Assembly: GCA_002364615.1 (NCBI GenBank)
Contig: DEYP01000026.1
Span: 1-54,487 of the forward strand
Direction: 5' to 3'
DNA: 54,487 nucleotides
Source: Arsukibacterium sp. UBA3155
GTDB taxonomy: Bacteria; Pseudomonadota; Gammaproteobacteria; Enterobacterales; Alteromonadaceae
The notes beneath the pieces were generated by a model. That model did not search any database. It saw only the letters and a program-made list of their open reading frames with translations, and was not told the origin of the DNA. Made by a program: the position numbers and the translations under genes. Below, piece after piece: positions 41,940 to 51,394 of this stretch. The number at the start of each line of letters is the position of its first letter. Position 1 is the stretch's first letter.

Positions 41940-42031
41940 AAGGGGTCAGAGTAAATAATCGTCATGCCTTTGTAAGGCGCTGAAATAAAAAGAGATTAAC
42001 TTGGCTCGTCTTTAATTGTCTCTGACCCCTT
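41940..42031. repeat. 92-bp inverted-repeat element (MITE/REP-like)
   Basis: AAGGGGTCAGAG (41940-41951) and CTCTGACCCCTT (42020-42031) are exact inverted copies. The interior holds a small GCCTT-TGT-AAGGC hairpin and no ORF. GGGGTCAGAG termini of this type are known around IS200-like/RAYT transposase genes in gammaproteobacteria, so this may be a non-autonomous relic; the transposase is absent. It abuts the 3' end of the methyltransferase gene. Confidence 0.7.
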
Positions 42032-42047
42032 TCTTTTCCCCGCGCCG

Positions 42048-42800
42048 CTAATGCTGCTGACTAAGCCGGCGTAAGTTATCGCAAATAACAGCAGCAGCTA
42101 TGCCAACATTTAACGATTCAGCACCGCCAAACGCCGGAATAGTAATTTTACGGCTGATATAGTGGCCGACATCGCTGCTGATACCATTAGCTTCATTACC
42201 CAGCACAATATAACCACCAGCCTTACCAAGCTTTAGCTGATGAACATTGTCACCACCGAGGTAAGCCCCGTATACCGGCATATTGGCATGAGCCAATGCC
42301 TCTGCCAGCGGCAGGTAATGCAGCTGCACCCGTAAAAATGAGCCTTTAGCCGCGGCAATTACTTTGGGGTTGTAGCAGTCGGCGGTGTCGGGCGAGCATA
42401 GAATTTGTTGAATACCGTACCAGTCGGCGATGCGGATAATAGTGCCCAGATTACCCGGGTCGTTAATATTATCCAGCACCAGGGTCCAGCTGGCAGGGCT
42501 TGTGCTAAACAGCGGCCAGTGCGGTATTTCGACTACGGCAAGGGCCGCGTCGTTACTATTAAAAGTACCGACTTTAATCAGCTCTTCACTGCTGCATTGC
42601 TGCAGTAAACTCACGGTATTAACGGCCTGAGCATGCTGTTGAATAAACGCATCTGTGGCAAACAACGCGCGTACCTGCCAGCCTGAGGCTAATACCTCTA
42701 GTACTGCTTTTTCGCCCTCGACAAAAAACAGCTGCTCGGCCTTGCGGTACTTTTTAAGGTGGAGCGATTTAATCAGTTTCGCCCATTTGCTACTTATCAT
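42048..42800 (-). CDS. SpoU (TrmH)-family RNA 2'-O-methyltransferase
   Basis: A 250-aa SPOUT enzyme using S-adenosylmethionine to methylate ribose in rRNA or tRNA. The N-terminal substrate-binding part is followed by motif 1 NDPGNLGTIIRIAD, motif 2 IVLGNEANGIS and motif 3 AESLNVGIAAAV, which form the trefoil knot. Closest layout is the RlmB/TsnR-like group. Target nucleotide unknown. Start has no strong ribosome site. Single gene. Confidence 0.9.
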   Translation of the reverse strand: MISSKWAKLIKSLHLKKYRKAEQLFFVEGEKAVLEVLASGWQVRALFATDAFIQQHAQAVNTVSLLQQCSSEELIKVGTFNSNDAALAVVEIPHWPLFSTSPASWTLVLDNINDPGNLGTIIRIADWYGIQQILCSPDTADCYNPKVIAAAKGSFLRVQLHYLPLAEALAHANMPVYGAYLGGDNVHQLKLGKAGGYIVLGNEANGISSDVGHYISRKITIPAFGGAESLNVGIAAAVICDNLRRLSQQH

Positions 42801-42934
42801 GCTGCTGGCTTTTGTCGGTAAAGGTTAAGGCTATTTTAACCAGTCTTTTCGATGCTGTCTGATTTTATCGGCGATAAATTAGTAAGTCTGACCTTGACTG
42901 TAGTCTTGGGCGTCTCCAGATAAGGAGGAGTAGT

Positions 42935-43021
42935 ATGCAACCTTTCGACGCGGGTAGGGTCTGTAACAGAAGTCCCGACTCAGAGTCATTATCAGGAGTA
43001 GTCTATGCAAATTCAAATTAA
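42935..43021 (+). CDS. 28-aa leader ORF overlapping hpf start
   Basis: ATG at 42935 is preceded by a near-perfect AAGGAGGAG. The frame runs 28 codons and ends TAA at 43019-43021, overlapping the first 17 bases of the hpf-like gene in another frame. The peptide has no evident domain. The arrangement suggests translational coupling or a regulatory leader for hpf; coding by chance cannot be excluded. Confidence 0.45.
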   Translation: MQPFDAGRVCNRSPDSESLSGVVYANSN

Positions 43022-43388
43022 CAGTGATCGTAATATTCAGGCCGATGAGCGGCTGGCCGAGTTTGTGCGCGAAACATTGCAGAATAAATTAAGCCGCTTT
43101 GCCGACCATGTTACCCGGATTGAGGTGCATTTAAGTGACGAAAATGGCCATACCAAACACGATGGCAACGATAAACGTTGCCTGCTGGAAGCCAGACCGG
43201 AAGGAATGGAGCCGATTGCCATTACCGAACATGCGGCTACTGTTGGCCAGGCTGTCAGTGGCGCTGCCGACAAAATGCAGCGTAAATTAAGCTCGGCCAT
43301 TGGCAAGTTACGGGACAAACACACCCGGGCTGGTAGTCCGGACTTCTCTGAACCCGAGGCAGCAGATCCGGTAGATGAAGTAAGCTAA
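43005..43388 (+). CDS. HPF/RaiA-type ribosome-associated inhibitor
   Basis: A 127-aa protein of the ribosome hibernation factor family, which binds the 30S decoding centre in stationary phase. MQIQINSDRNIQ, then LSRFADHVTRIEVHLSDENG, fit the beta-alpha-beta-beta-beta-alpha core, with the second helix ADKMQRKLSSAIGKLRDK. An acidic C-terminal tail of about 20 residues is extra. CAGGAG precedes the ATG. Short form (no long dimerisation domain). The terminator at 43417 ends it. Confidence 0.88.
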   Translation: MQIQINSDRNIQADERLAEFVRETLQNKLSRFADHVTRIEVHLSDENGHTKHDGNDKRCLLEARPEGMEPIAITEHAATVGQAVSGAADKMQRKLSSAIGKLRDKHTRAGSPDFSEPEAADPVDEVS

Positions 43389-43416
43389 TTACGGACGTCT
43401 GGTTATTTATTGTTAA

Positions 43417-43459
43417 AAAGCCGCAGAGTAGGTTTTAGCCTCTGCGGCTTTATTTTTTT
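43417..43459. terminator. bidirectional intrinsic terminator (hpf / alkB)
   Basis: AAAGCCGCAGAG (43417-43428) pairs with CTCTGCGGCTTT (43440-43451) around an 11-base loop, followed by ATTTTTTT on the + side and preceded by five A residues, giving a T-run for the minus strand as well. Confidence 0.92.
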
Positions 43460-43509
43460 AAGTTGGATACTTAAATTGGATGCTATTGTCGCTTACTGAC
43501 AGCACCCCG

Positions 43510-44616
43510 CTATTGCTTTGCCGGGGTATTGGGCCGGTATTGTAAATCCCATTGCTGCAGTTTTGGCGTCATTAAACGAAACCACAGCGGTGGCAGCAAT
43601 GCCAGTAACATTGAACCGAGATAACCGGTGGGCAGATCTGGCGCCTCAGCAAAGGCTTTTAACTGATAAAACGGCAGCTGCGCCCGGGCATGATGGTGTG
43701 AATGCCGAGTCAGGTTAAAGCTGGCCCAACTGCTAATCCGTTTTGTGCTGTTCCAGCTATGGTAAGGCCTTACCGGCTGGCTAACGGTTCTTTCAATGCC
43801 ATAATGCTCAATATAATTGACCACCTCCAGCACCGCTTTTGCAAATAATGCGCTGCCAGTAAACAGCAGTAAACCAAGCCAGCCGGCCAGGCTGAATGCA
43901 AATATTCCCAGTAGCACAGACATCGCGATACCCCGTAAAAAACGGTTATAAAAACTGAATACAGGTTTGTTTTGCCGGGTCAGCCGCTGTGTTTCAATAC
44001 GCCAGGCACTGCAATTGCCATAAACTGTAGAATGCAAAATATGTTGGTAAACATTGCGCCCCCTTGGTGCTGTCGCCGGATCCTGGCGGGTACCGACATA
44101 CCGGTGATGGCCATACACATGTTCAATAGCAAATGAGCAATCAAAGCTGAATGCCAGTAGCCAGCGGCCGGTCAGCATTGCCAGCGGATCCGCGGTACGG
44201 TGGGTCAGTTCATGAGCCGGCACGGTGCCGACCATCGCAATTAACAAACCTGCACCCAACCACACCGGAACAAAGTGCCACCAATGGCTGGCGTTACGGG
44301 CAGCAAGGGCGTCATAACCCGTTAACTGCTGGATCAGCTGGCCATAGCCAAACAGATCGCCGGCGGCCACACTCCAGAGCAGAGCAAAAAATATCAACAA
44401 AATAAACAGTAACGAGCTATACACTAAGCTGTTCAACAGCCATGGATGAGCGTAGTCAGGTTCCGTCGCATCACTGCCAAACAGCAGATCGCCACCCACC
44501 ACCAGCAGTAAAATTACCAGTAACCCCAGTGCCATCCAGTTGCCACCGAGGGTAATACCCAAGATAAAGGGCAAGGTTAGTAAATGAAACAGGCTGAATT
44601 TCAGATAGTGAAACAT
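43510..44616 (-). CDS. AlkB-type membrane alkane/fatty-acid hydroxylase
   Basis: A 368-aa integral membrane diiron enzyme with about six helices. Histidine boxes: HELTHR near 135, EHVYGHHRYVGT near 165, NYIEHYG near 268 and TRHSHHH near 306, the order and spacing of AlkB alkane 1-monooxygenases. Substrates are likely medium-chain alkanes or other hydrophobic chains; electrons would come from a rubredoxin not encoded nearby. Divergent to an AraC regulator, which probably controls it. Confidence 0.87.
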   Translation of the reverse strand: MFHYLKFSLFHLLTLPFILGITLGGNWMALGLLVILLLVVGGDLLFGSDATEPDYAHPWLLNSLVYSSLLFILLIFFALLWSVAAGDLFGYGQLIQQLTGYDALAARNASHWWHFVPVWLGAGLLIAMVGTVPAHELTHRTADPLAMLTGRWLLAFSFDCSFAIEHVYGHHRYVGTRQDPATAPRGRNVYQHILHSTVYGNCSAWRIETQRLTRQNKPVFSFYNRFLRGIAMSVLLGIFAFSLAGWLGLLLFTGSALFAKAVLEVVNYIEHYGIERTVSQPVRPYHSWNSTKRISSWASFNLTRHSHHHARAQLPFYQLKAFAEAPDLPTGYLGSMLLALLPPLWFRLMTPKLQQWDLQYRPNTPAKQ

Positions 44617-44802
44617 GTAAACTCGCTTATTAACGGCCAGGTTGTAAGCTTATGTCTGCTCAAGAACGGATGGCAGTGCTGCAGCAGCCAACTTCTGGTC
44701 ATTTGCGGCCACATTGCAGAAACCGTGCAGAATGAGCAGGCGGGCTGGGTTACACTAAATGCATCAGTTTTGGCTGAAAAGACCATGGAGTAGCAGCACA
44801 TA

Positions 44803-45858
44803 ATGGCAAATAGAAATATCGGTGCTACCACAGCTAAAGCCGGTAATCAGGTAGCATTACCTGGCCATTATTTGCGTAACCTGCTAGATCTGACAAAAAG
44901 CCGCGGCGCAAACCCACAATCAATATTGTCAGATGCCGGCGTATCAGCGGCGCTGCCAGACCAGTTTGATGCCAGCCTGACCTGGCAACAATTTCATGAT
45001 GTGATCACACTCTGTTGTGCCAGGATAAATGAACCGGCGCTGGGGTTATACCTGGGTAGCCAGCTGACTATTACTACACATGGGCTGCTGGGGCTTGCAA
45101 CGATGAGCAGTGGGAACTTACAGCAAGCGCTGCTGTTAATTTGCAAATATACCTCTACCCGCAGCCCGCTGTTAAACCTGACAATGCAACAACAGCAGCA
45201 ACAGGTGGTGCTGACGCTGACTGAGTTACAACCTTTAGCGGATATTCGTCAGTTTGTGGTCGACACCTTTGCGGTTGCCTTACATGCCATTCTGGATTTT
45301 ATCTCCGGCCATCGCTATCGGTTAAAGCAGGTACAGTTTGCGTTTGCCAAGCCAGGCTACAGCGCCTTGTATCAGGCGTTTTTCCCATGCCCGGTCATTT
45401 TTGCGGCAAATGAGCACCGCTTTATGTTGGAGGCAACCGATCTGGCGATTGTCTCGCCCTGGGCAGACCGTCAGGTACAAAGTCAGCTGACAGCGCAATG
45501 TGAACTGGAATTACAACGTTGGCAGCAGCGGCAGAGTGTCGGCGGGTTAATCCGGCTGATGCTGGGCCGGACCAAGGGCCGGATCCCGGGAATTGAACAG
45601 GTAGCGGCTGAATTTGCGTTGTCCAGCCGCACGCTGCGCCGGCGCTTGATGCAGGAAGACACCTGTTACCATCAACTGGTGGCAGATTGGCGCAGAGAAA
45701 TGGCCCGGCAGTACTTACAAACCACCGCCCTGCCGGTACAGCAGATTGGTTATTTACTTGGCTATGCGGATCCAGCTAATTTTGGCCGGGCTTTCCGGCG
45801 AGAGTATGGACTCTCGCCAAGTCAGTTCCGGCAACAACATTATTGCGCTGCTTGCTGA
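44803..45858 (+). CDS. AraC-family transcriptional regulator (probable alkB regulator)
   Basis: A 351-aa regulator. The N-terminal arabinose-binding-like domain (about 20-210, PF12625 type; DASLTWQQFHDVI) is followed by a C-terminal AraC HTH pair (about 255-345) with LSSRTLRRRL and QIGYLLGYADPANFGRAFRREYG. Divergent arrangement with the alkB-type gene across 186 bp, as seen for alkane-regulatory AraC genes. The 3' end overlaps the convergent amidohydrolase gene by 19 bp. Confidence 0.9.
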   Translation: MANRNIGATTAKAGNQVALPGHYLRNLLDLTKSRGANPQSILSDAGVSAALPDQFDASLTWQQFHDVITLCCARINEPALGLYLGSQLTITTHGLLGLATMSSGNLQQALLLICKYTSTRSPLLNLTMQQQQQQVVLTLTELQPLADIRQFVVDTFAVALHAILDFISGHRYRLKQVQFAFAKPGYSALYQAFFPCPVIFAANEHRFMLEATDLAIVSPWADRQVQSQLTAQCELELQRWQQRQSVGGLIRLMLGRTKGRIPGIEQVAAEFALSSRTLRRRLMQEDTCYHQLVADWRREMARQYLQTTALPVQQIGYLLGYADPANFGRAFRREYGLSPSQFRQQHYCAAC

Positions 45859-47504
45859 TACCTGAGCTCGCCATTTACCCAGGTTTGCTCTGCTTCTACC
45901 TGCCATAGCTGACTGGGATCGATAGTGAAAATATCCTGATCAACCAGAATAAAGTCGGCCCAGCTGCCGGGGCTCAGCGTGCCCATGCTGTCTTCCTGAA
46001 ACGCGCCATAAGCGGCGTCTACTGTGAAGGAGCGCAGCGCTTCAGTCAGCGTCAGGCGTTGCTCTGGCAGCCAGCCACCTGGCGGCTGGTTTTGCTGATC
46101 CTGTCGTGTTACTGAGGCGTGCAGTCCGTGAAACGGATTCGCCAGCTCTACCGGAAAGTCAGAACCGCCAACAATAATGCTGCCCTGATCAATAAAACTA
46201 CGCCAGGCATAGGCACCGCGCAAGCGCGCTACGCCGAGGCGATCGCCGGCCATATTTTTATCGGAAGTAGCATGTACTGCCTGCATGGAAGGCAGAACAT
46301 GCAATGTTTTAAAGCGCGGAATATCGTTGGGCGCGACAATTTGCGCATGTTCAATGCGGTGGCGGCCGGCAGCACGCTGTTCAGGTGTGGCCAGTTGCTC
46401 GAACCGATCTAATGCCAGCCGGTTAGCCCGGTCACCTATGGCATGCACGTTGGCCTGAAAGCCGGCATCCATAGTAAGTTGCATAATCTGGGTTAACGCA
46501 TCAGGTTGCGTTACCAGCAAGCCGGTTTGGCCAGGCTGATCGCTATAATCGGCCAGCAGCGCCGCACCGCGACTGCCAAGGGCACCATCGCCGTATATTT
46601 TAACCGAGCGTATATCCAGATAATCTTTCGGGTCGTCGACAATACCCTGGGCCAGCCATTTTGGCAGCTGCGGGTCTTTTGCCGATAACATAGCGTACAG
46701 GCGCAAAGGCAGCTGGTTATTATCTGCCATTTCCTGATATATATCGGCCAGTTCTGTGTCTACACCGGCATCGTGCATGCTGGTAATTCCCAGTGCCAGC
46801 AAGTGCTCAAATGCCAGCTTCAGCGCAGCAATTTTATCATCACTGGTTGGCGCCGGAATTTTTCGTTGTACCAGTTGCATGGCATTATCTATGAGCACTC
46901 CGGTTGGGTTACCGTTGGCATCACGGATAATCTCACCCCCTGGCGGGTCCAGGGTATCTTTACTAATACCGGCAGCTGCCAGCGCTTTGCTGTTGGCCCA
47001 GCCCGCATGGGCATCTATCCGCACCAGCCACACCGGCCGGTCGCTCACGGCTTCATCCAGCAGACTTTTGCCAGGAAACGCTTTGTCGTCCCACAATACC
47101 TGATTCCAGCCACGGCCAATCACCCAGGGCGCCTGCGGCTGTGTGGCAGCAAAGCGGGCAACTTCAGCCACGGTAGCTTGCTCACTGCCAATACCACGTA
47201 AATCGGCCTGGTTTAAGTACTCACCGAGGCCCAGCATATGGCCATGACCATCTATTAGGCCGGGTAGCATGGTTTTGCCAGCACCATCAATTTTCCGGGC
47301 TTTAGCGTACTGCTTAACTACCGCGTTATCGCCCCGGGCCAATACTTTGCCACTGGCATCATCAAAAGCTAATGCACTGAATGACACTAACTCACGGTCT
47401 GCATTAAAGCCGTACCCTTTTATATTATGTACCAGCACCGGATCCGCAGAGGTCGTGCCGCATGCCAGCACAAAGGCGAGCAGAAAAAGTTTGCTGTGTT
47501 TCAT
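45840..47504 (-). CDS. exported YtcJ-type amidohydrolase
   Basis: A 554-aa metal-dependent hydrolase of the amidohydrolase_3 group. The signal peptide ends in VLAC or after SADP, so it may be a lipoprotein or soluble. Metal site: DGHGHM near 85-90, then HAIGDRANRLAL, HRIEHAQIV, and GSDFPVE near the C terminus. Substrate unknown; YtcJ-like enzymes hydrolyse amide or formamide bonds. AAGGG precedes the ATG. Overlaps the AraC gene tail by 19 bp in convergent orientation. Confidence 0.88.
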   Translation of the reverse strand: MKHSKLFLLAFVLACGTTSADPVLVHNIKGYGFNADRELVSFSALAFDDASGKVLARGDNAVVKQYAKARKIDGAGKTMLPGLIDGHGHMLGLGEYLNQADLRGIGSEQATVAEVARFAATQPQAPWVIGRGWNQVLWDDKAFPGKSLLDEAVSDRPVWLVRIDAHAGWANSKALAAAGISKDTLDPPGGEIIRDANGNPTGVLIDNAMQLVQRKIPAPTSDDKIAALKLAFEHLLALGITSMHDAGVDTELADIYQEMADNNQLPLRLYAMLSAKDPQLPKWLAQGIVDDPKDYLDIRSVKIYGDGALGSRGAALLADYSDQPGQTGLLVTQPDALTQIMQLTMDAGFQANVHAIGDRANRLALDRFEQLATPEQRAAGRHRIEHAQIVAPNDIPRFKTLHVLPSMQAVHATSDKNMAGDRLGVARLRGAYAWRSFIDQGSIIVGGSDFPVELANPFHGLHASVTRQDQQNQPPGGWLPEQRLTLTEALRSFTVDAAYGAFQEDSMGTLSPGSWADFILVDQDIFTIDPSQLWQVEAEQTWVNGELRYQQAAQ

Positions 47505-47654
47505 CGATACCCTTTTTAGTTATCTGTAAGCTGAAGCTGACTATAGCAGTAATATCAGCGGCTTGACATCAGGCGCGGCTGTTGCGCTACTGCCTGCGAC
47601 CAAAAGCAGCCTGCCAGCTTTTGGCAGTGCCGTTACCCGCGTTTTTGCACGCCT

Positions 47655-49025
47655 TTACTCGTTGCGGGTTAGCCTGGCCGGGTTTAGCAGCTGCTGCAGT
47701 TTCTCTTTACTTAACTCGGTTTGCTCCAGTGCGATTTCCAGCACCGGGCGCTGTTCTTTATAGGCTTGCTTGGCAATTTCCGCTGCTTTGTCATAACCAA
47801 TAACCGGGTTTAAGGCGGTCACCAGTATCGGATTTTTATCCAGTGATTTAGCAATGTTGGGCTCGTTGACTTTAAATTCACTAATGGCCTTATCGGCCAG
47901 CTCTGTGCAGCCATTGCTCAGTAACTCAATGCTCTGCAACAGGTTATAACCAACAAGCGGCAGCATAACATTCAGTTCAAAATTACCTGACTGGCCAGCA
48001 ATGGTAATGGTGGTGTCGTTGCCGATTACCTGAGCAGACAGCATAGCGACCGCTTCAGGGATAACCGGGTTTACTTTGCCTGGCATGATGGAGGAACCCG
48101 GTTGTAAAGCGGGAAGTTCTATTTCACCCAGCCCGGCCAGTGGCCCGGAGTTCATCCAGCGTAAATCATTGCTGATTTTCATCAGTGCCACGGCGAGTGT
48201 TTTCAGGGCGCCGGAGCAGGAGACGGCTAAATCCTGCGAACCAATGTTAAAGAAAAAGTTGTCACTGGCGCTAAGTTCAAGGCCGGTATCTTTGCTAAGT
48301 TCAGCGGCAAAGCTTGTGGCGAAGTCGGTGTGGGTATTTACCCCGGTGCCTACGGCAGTGCCACCCTGCGCCAATTGTTGCAAGCGGGGCAGTTGCTGTC
48401 GTAATAATTGCTCGGCGTGGGCCAGCTGATATTGCCAGGCACCCAGCACCTGCTCAAACCGAACTGGCATTGCATCCATTAAATGGGTGCGCCCGGTTTT
48501 AACCAATTGGCCAATGTGCTGGTTTTTTGTCACCAACACGGCCTGAATATGTTGCAGGGCGGGAACAAGCTGGTTCTGGATAGCCAGCGCGCTACTTAAC
48601 TGAATGGCCGTCGGGATCACATCATTACTACTCTGGCCTGCATTAACATGGTCGTTCGGATGTACCTGCTTACCCAGCTTGTCACTGGCCAGCGTCGCCA
48701 GCACTTCATTAACATTCATATTGGTACTGGTACCGGAACCGGTTTGAAACACATCAACCGGGTAATGTGCCATGTCAGTGTTGGCAAGCTGCTGCTCTGC
48801 CGCATAAATAATGGCACCGGCAATGTCTGGCTCCAGCACGCCGAGTTTACTGTTTGCGATAGCCGCCGCTTTTTTAATATGCAAAACTGCCTGAATAAAA
48901 GCCCGCGGCAGGGTAAGCGGGCTTAGTTTAAAGTTGTTAATGGCACGCTGGGTCTGGGCCTGATACAGCGCGTTGGCGGGCACCTGTAATTCGCCCATGC
49001 TGTCATGTTCAATCCGGGTGGCCAT
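47655..49025 (-). CDS. fumC: class II fumarate hydratase
   Basis: A 456-aa iron-independent fumarase of the citric acid cycle interconverting fumarate and malate. GSSIMPGKVNP (near 310) is the superfamily signature containing the catalytic Ser, and TGRTHLMDAMPV carries the catalytic His. ETQRAINNFK is represented by AQTQRAINNFK at about 25. Length matches E. coli FumC (467). GAGGAG precedes ATG. Single gene. Confidence 0.95.
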   Translation of the reverse strand: MATRIEHDSMGELQVPANALYQAQTQRAINNFKLSPLTLPRAFIQAVLHIKKAAAIANSKLGVLEPDIAGAIIYAAEQQLANTDMAHYPVDVFQTGSGTSTNMNVNEVLATLASDKLGKQVHPNDHVNAGQSSNDVIPTAIQLSSALAIQNQLVPALQHIQAVLVTKNQHIGQLVKTGRTHLMDAMPVRFEQVLGAWQYQLAHAEQLLRQQLPRLQQLAQGGTAVGTGVNTHTDFATSFAAELSKDTGLELSASDNFFFNIGSQDLAVSCSGALKTLAVALMKISNDLRWMNSGPLAGLGEIELPALQPGSSIMPGKVNPVIPEAVAMLSAQVIGNDTTITIAGQSGNFELNVMLPLVGYNLLQSIELLSNGCTELADKAISEFKVNEPNIAKSLDKNPILVTALNPVIGYDKAAEIAKQAYKEQRPVLEIALEQTELSKEKLQQLLNPARLTRNE

Positions 49026-49083
49026 GGCGGGCTCCTCTTCCTGATTAAAATTTAAACTGAATGTATAGCATGGGATCCTTTTT

Positions 49084-49119
49084 GCGACATCTCAAGGCAG
49101 GCCGCCTTTAAGATGTCGC
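49084..49119. terminator. long imperfect hairpin between S10 peptidase and fumC
   Basis: GCGACATCT (49084-49092) and AGATGTCGC (49111-49119) pair perfectly and the inner AAGGC/GCCTT extend the stem after a mismatch. No T-run on either strand immediately after; it lies between the S10 stop (49162) and fumC start (49025), so it may be a processed or Rho-linked transcript end. Confidence 0.4.
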
Positions 49120-49161
49120 TCGCGAAGCTCAGTACTTGGTTGTTACTTCGTACTTAGACGG

Positions 49162-50694
49162 TTACTTAGTCGGATAATTAGCCGGGTACCTGGCCGGCTC
49201 ACCAGCTTTGGGCAGCGCGTTTAATATAAAGTCACGTAAATCGTCGTTCGATTTTTTTAAATCCTCGGCGCGTAAATACATCATATGGCCACTGCGATAG
49301 CCTTTAAAGCTCATGCGGTCTTTCATTTTGCCGCTCGGGTCCAACTGCCACATATTGTATTTGGCATCAAAATAATTAGTGGCGCCATCAAAGTATCCTG
49401 ACTGGGTCAGCACCTGCAAATAGGGGTTCTGGGCCATGGCCTGGCGCAGGTTTTCGCCGGTATTGTCGTTCGTTCTGTCCCACGGATGCACCGGGCCGAA
49501 CATGTTGTATTTAATATCGGTTTTGTAATTCAGTTCGGTACGCAAGTAGTGGTTAATCGCCGGGGTAAACGAATGCAGCCATGAGGTCAGTTCTGCCCAG
49601 TAGTCCGGCCGCTCACCCACATCGTTTTTATCGATACCCAAATAGCGTGAATCCAGCCGGCCGACAGTCTGGCCTCTGTCGCGCAGCAGCTCTTTCCAGT
49701 AATAACTGGTGCTGATATCGAGGTTACTGCGCAGTACATTTTGCACACTAATGCCGGAGTAACGGCTAACCTGCTCGGCAATACGTTGCTTCTCCTCGGC
49801 AGTAATCATATTGCCTTTAGCCAGTGCCGGCAGGTACTGGTTAATGGTAAATGCTTCCACTTCGGGCAGAATGTCATATAAATCTTTTTGTTGTAAATCG
49901 GCCGCCAGTTTCTGATGATACCAGGCAGTCGCAGCAAAATACGGCAGGCGGTTGGCGGCTTTAACCGGGCCATCACGGCTGATGCCAATATTGGTAGGAG
50001 ATACCAGCACCACGCCATTTAAATACATCCATTGCTGATTCTGCAGTGCCAGCGCCAGTCCGGACACGCGGGTCGTCCCGTAACTTTCACCAATTAAAAA
50101 CTTCGGCGAGCTCCAGCGCTCATAACGGCTGACAAAACTGTTAATCCATTCTGCCAGATAAGTTACATCAGCATTGGTACCAAAAAACATTTTCTGTTGC
50201 TGATCTTTACTGGGCATTTTGCCGTCTTTATCCGGTAACACCCGCGAATAGCCGGTGTTAACCGGATTTACAAACACAATATCAGCGACATCAAGTACCG
50301 AGTGCGGATTGGTTTTTACGCCATAAGGTTGCACCGGGTAGCCTTCGTCATCAACATTCAGGGTCTTCGGGCCGGTATAGGCGACATGCATCCAGACCGA
50401 TGCTGAACCCGGGCCACCGTTAAATGAAATCAGCAGCGGCCGCTTAGCGGTGTCTTTAATATCAGTGCGCTGATAATAGGTATAGAACAAGGTCGCCGTC
50501 GGGTTGCCTTCACTGTCCCACACTGGTTGGGTACCGGTATGGGCTTTATAGTTAACTTTTTTGCCATTTATTTCGGTACGATGCTCGGTGACAACCACCG
50601 AGTCGGCTTCAATCTGAATTTGCTCTGCATTAAGCTGCCAGCTGGCAGTCAGAAGGGCGGCAATAAAGCCACTGAGTTTAATGAAACGCAACAT
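49162..50694 (-). CDS. exported S10 serine carboxypeptidase-like peptidase
   Basis: A 510-aa periplasmic peptidase from the ATG at 50694, with AGAGAG upstream and a clean signal peptide to about 24; an earlier start at 50742 is unlikely. S10 features: FNGGPGSASVW (oxyanion region), nucleophile Ser204 in GESYGTTR, Asp in SGYFDGATNY, and His in RSGHMMY. It should release C-terminal residues from peptides. Single gene. Confidence 0.9.
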   Translation of the reverse strand: MLRFIKLSGFIAALLTASWQLNAEQIQIEADSVVVTEHRTEINGKKVNYKAHTGTQPVWDSEGNPTATLFYTYYQRTDIKDTAKRPLLISFNGGPGSASVWMHVAYTGPKTLNVDDEGYPVQPYGVKTNPHSVLDVADIVFVNPVNTGYSRVLPDKDGKMPSKDQQQKMFFGTNADVTYLAEWINSFVSRYERWSSPKFLIGESYGTTRVSGLALALQNQQWMYLNGVVLVSPTNIGISRDGPVKAANRLPYFAATAWYHQKLAADLQQKDLYDILPEVEAFTINQYLPALAKGNMITAEEKQRIAEQVSRYSGISVQNVLRSNLDISTSYYWKELLRDRGQTVGRLDSRYLGIDKNDVGERPDYWAELTSWLHSFTPAINHYLRTELNYKTDIKYNMFGPVHPWDRTNDNTGENLRQAMAQNPYLQVLTQSGYFDGATNYFDAKYNMWQLDPSGKMKDRMSFKGYRSGHMMYLRAEDLKKSNDDLRDFILNALPKAGEPARYPANYPTK

Positions 50695-50918
50695 AAATAC
50701 TCTCTTGTTTGTAATATCTGTGGTTAATGTAACGTATAACAAGCCTGCTCGCGAAGTGTGATGCGACTGACAACCGTTTTACGAGATATTCTGGTGACAA
50801 ACGAGATGAAAATACGAATACTTATTAATTGTATAGTTATGATTTTAAAAGTAATTTTGCGTAAATGTGGTTGATAGCCTAAGCTGGTAGCCATGTTACT
50901 GCAAACCGGAGCCCTATT

Positions 50919-51392
50919 ATGCAAGGTAATCCAAAAGTACTTAGTAAGTTAAATGAAGTACTTACCTTTGAACTGACCTCAATTAACCAATATTTTCTGC
51001 ATGCCCGCATCTACAAAAACTGGGGCCTGAAAGCACTGAATGATGTGTGCTATAAAAAATCGATTAAAGATATGAAGCAGGCTGATGAATTAATTGAACG
51101 GATATTAATGCTGGAAGGCCTACCGAATTTGCAGGCGCTGGGCAAATTGCGGATTGGTGAAGACACCGAGGAAATGCTGCAATGCGATATGGATTTTCAG
51201 CTTGAGCAACTGCCATTGTTACGGCAAGCCATTGCTCTGTGCGAAACCGAACAAGACTATGTTAGCCGCGATATACTGACAGAGCTACTGGAATATGAGG
51301 AAGAACATTTAGACTGGCTGGAAACTCAGCAGCATCAAATTAGTGTAATGGGGCTGGCTAATTATCTGCAAGCTCAGGTAGGAGGCGAGTAA
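50919..51392 (+). CDS. bacterioferritin subunit with haem ligand but degenerate ferroxidase site
   Basis: A 157-aa four-helix subunit. E. coli numbering applies directly. Glu18, Glu127 and His130 are present, but Asp51 replaces Glu, Gln54 replaces His and Gln94 replaces Glu, so the diiron ferroxidase centre is incomplete. Met52, the haem-axial ligand, is kept. This is the haem-binding type of a two-subunit bacterioferritin. It lies 2 bp before the ferroxidase-type subunit. Confidence 0.92.
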   Translation: MQGNPKVLSKLNEVLTFELTSINQYFLHARIYKNWGLKALNDVCYKKSIKDMKQADELIERILMLEGLPNLQALGKLRIGEDTEEMLQCDMDFQLEQLPLLRQAIALCETEQDYVSRDILTELLEYEEEHLDWLETQQHQISVMGLANYLQAQVGGE

Positions 51393-51394
51393 TT

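Noticed and set aside
40839-42031. Prophage or genomic island with its own integrase
   Set aside because: Only the attC site, two small genes and a short repeat element are present; no integrase, transposase or phage gene is visible.
50743-50918. Fur box upstream of the bacterioferritin operon
   Set aside because: The AT-rich stretch around 50808-50840 has only scattered matches to the consensus and no convincing inverted symmetry.
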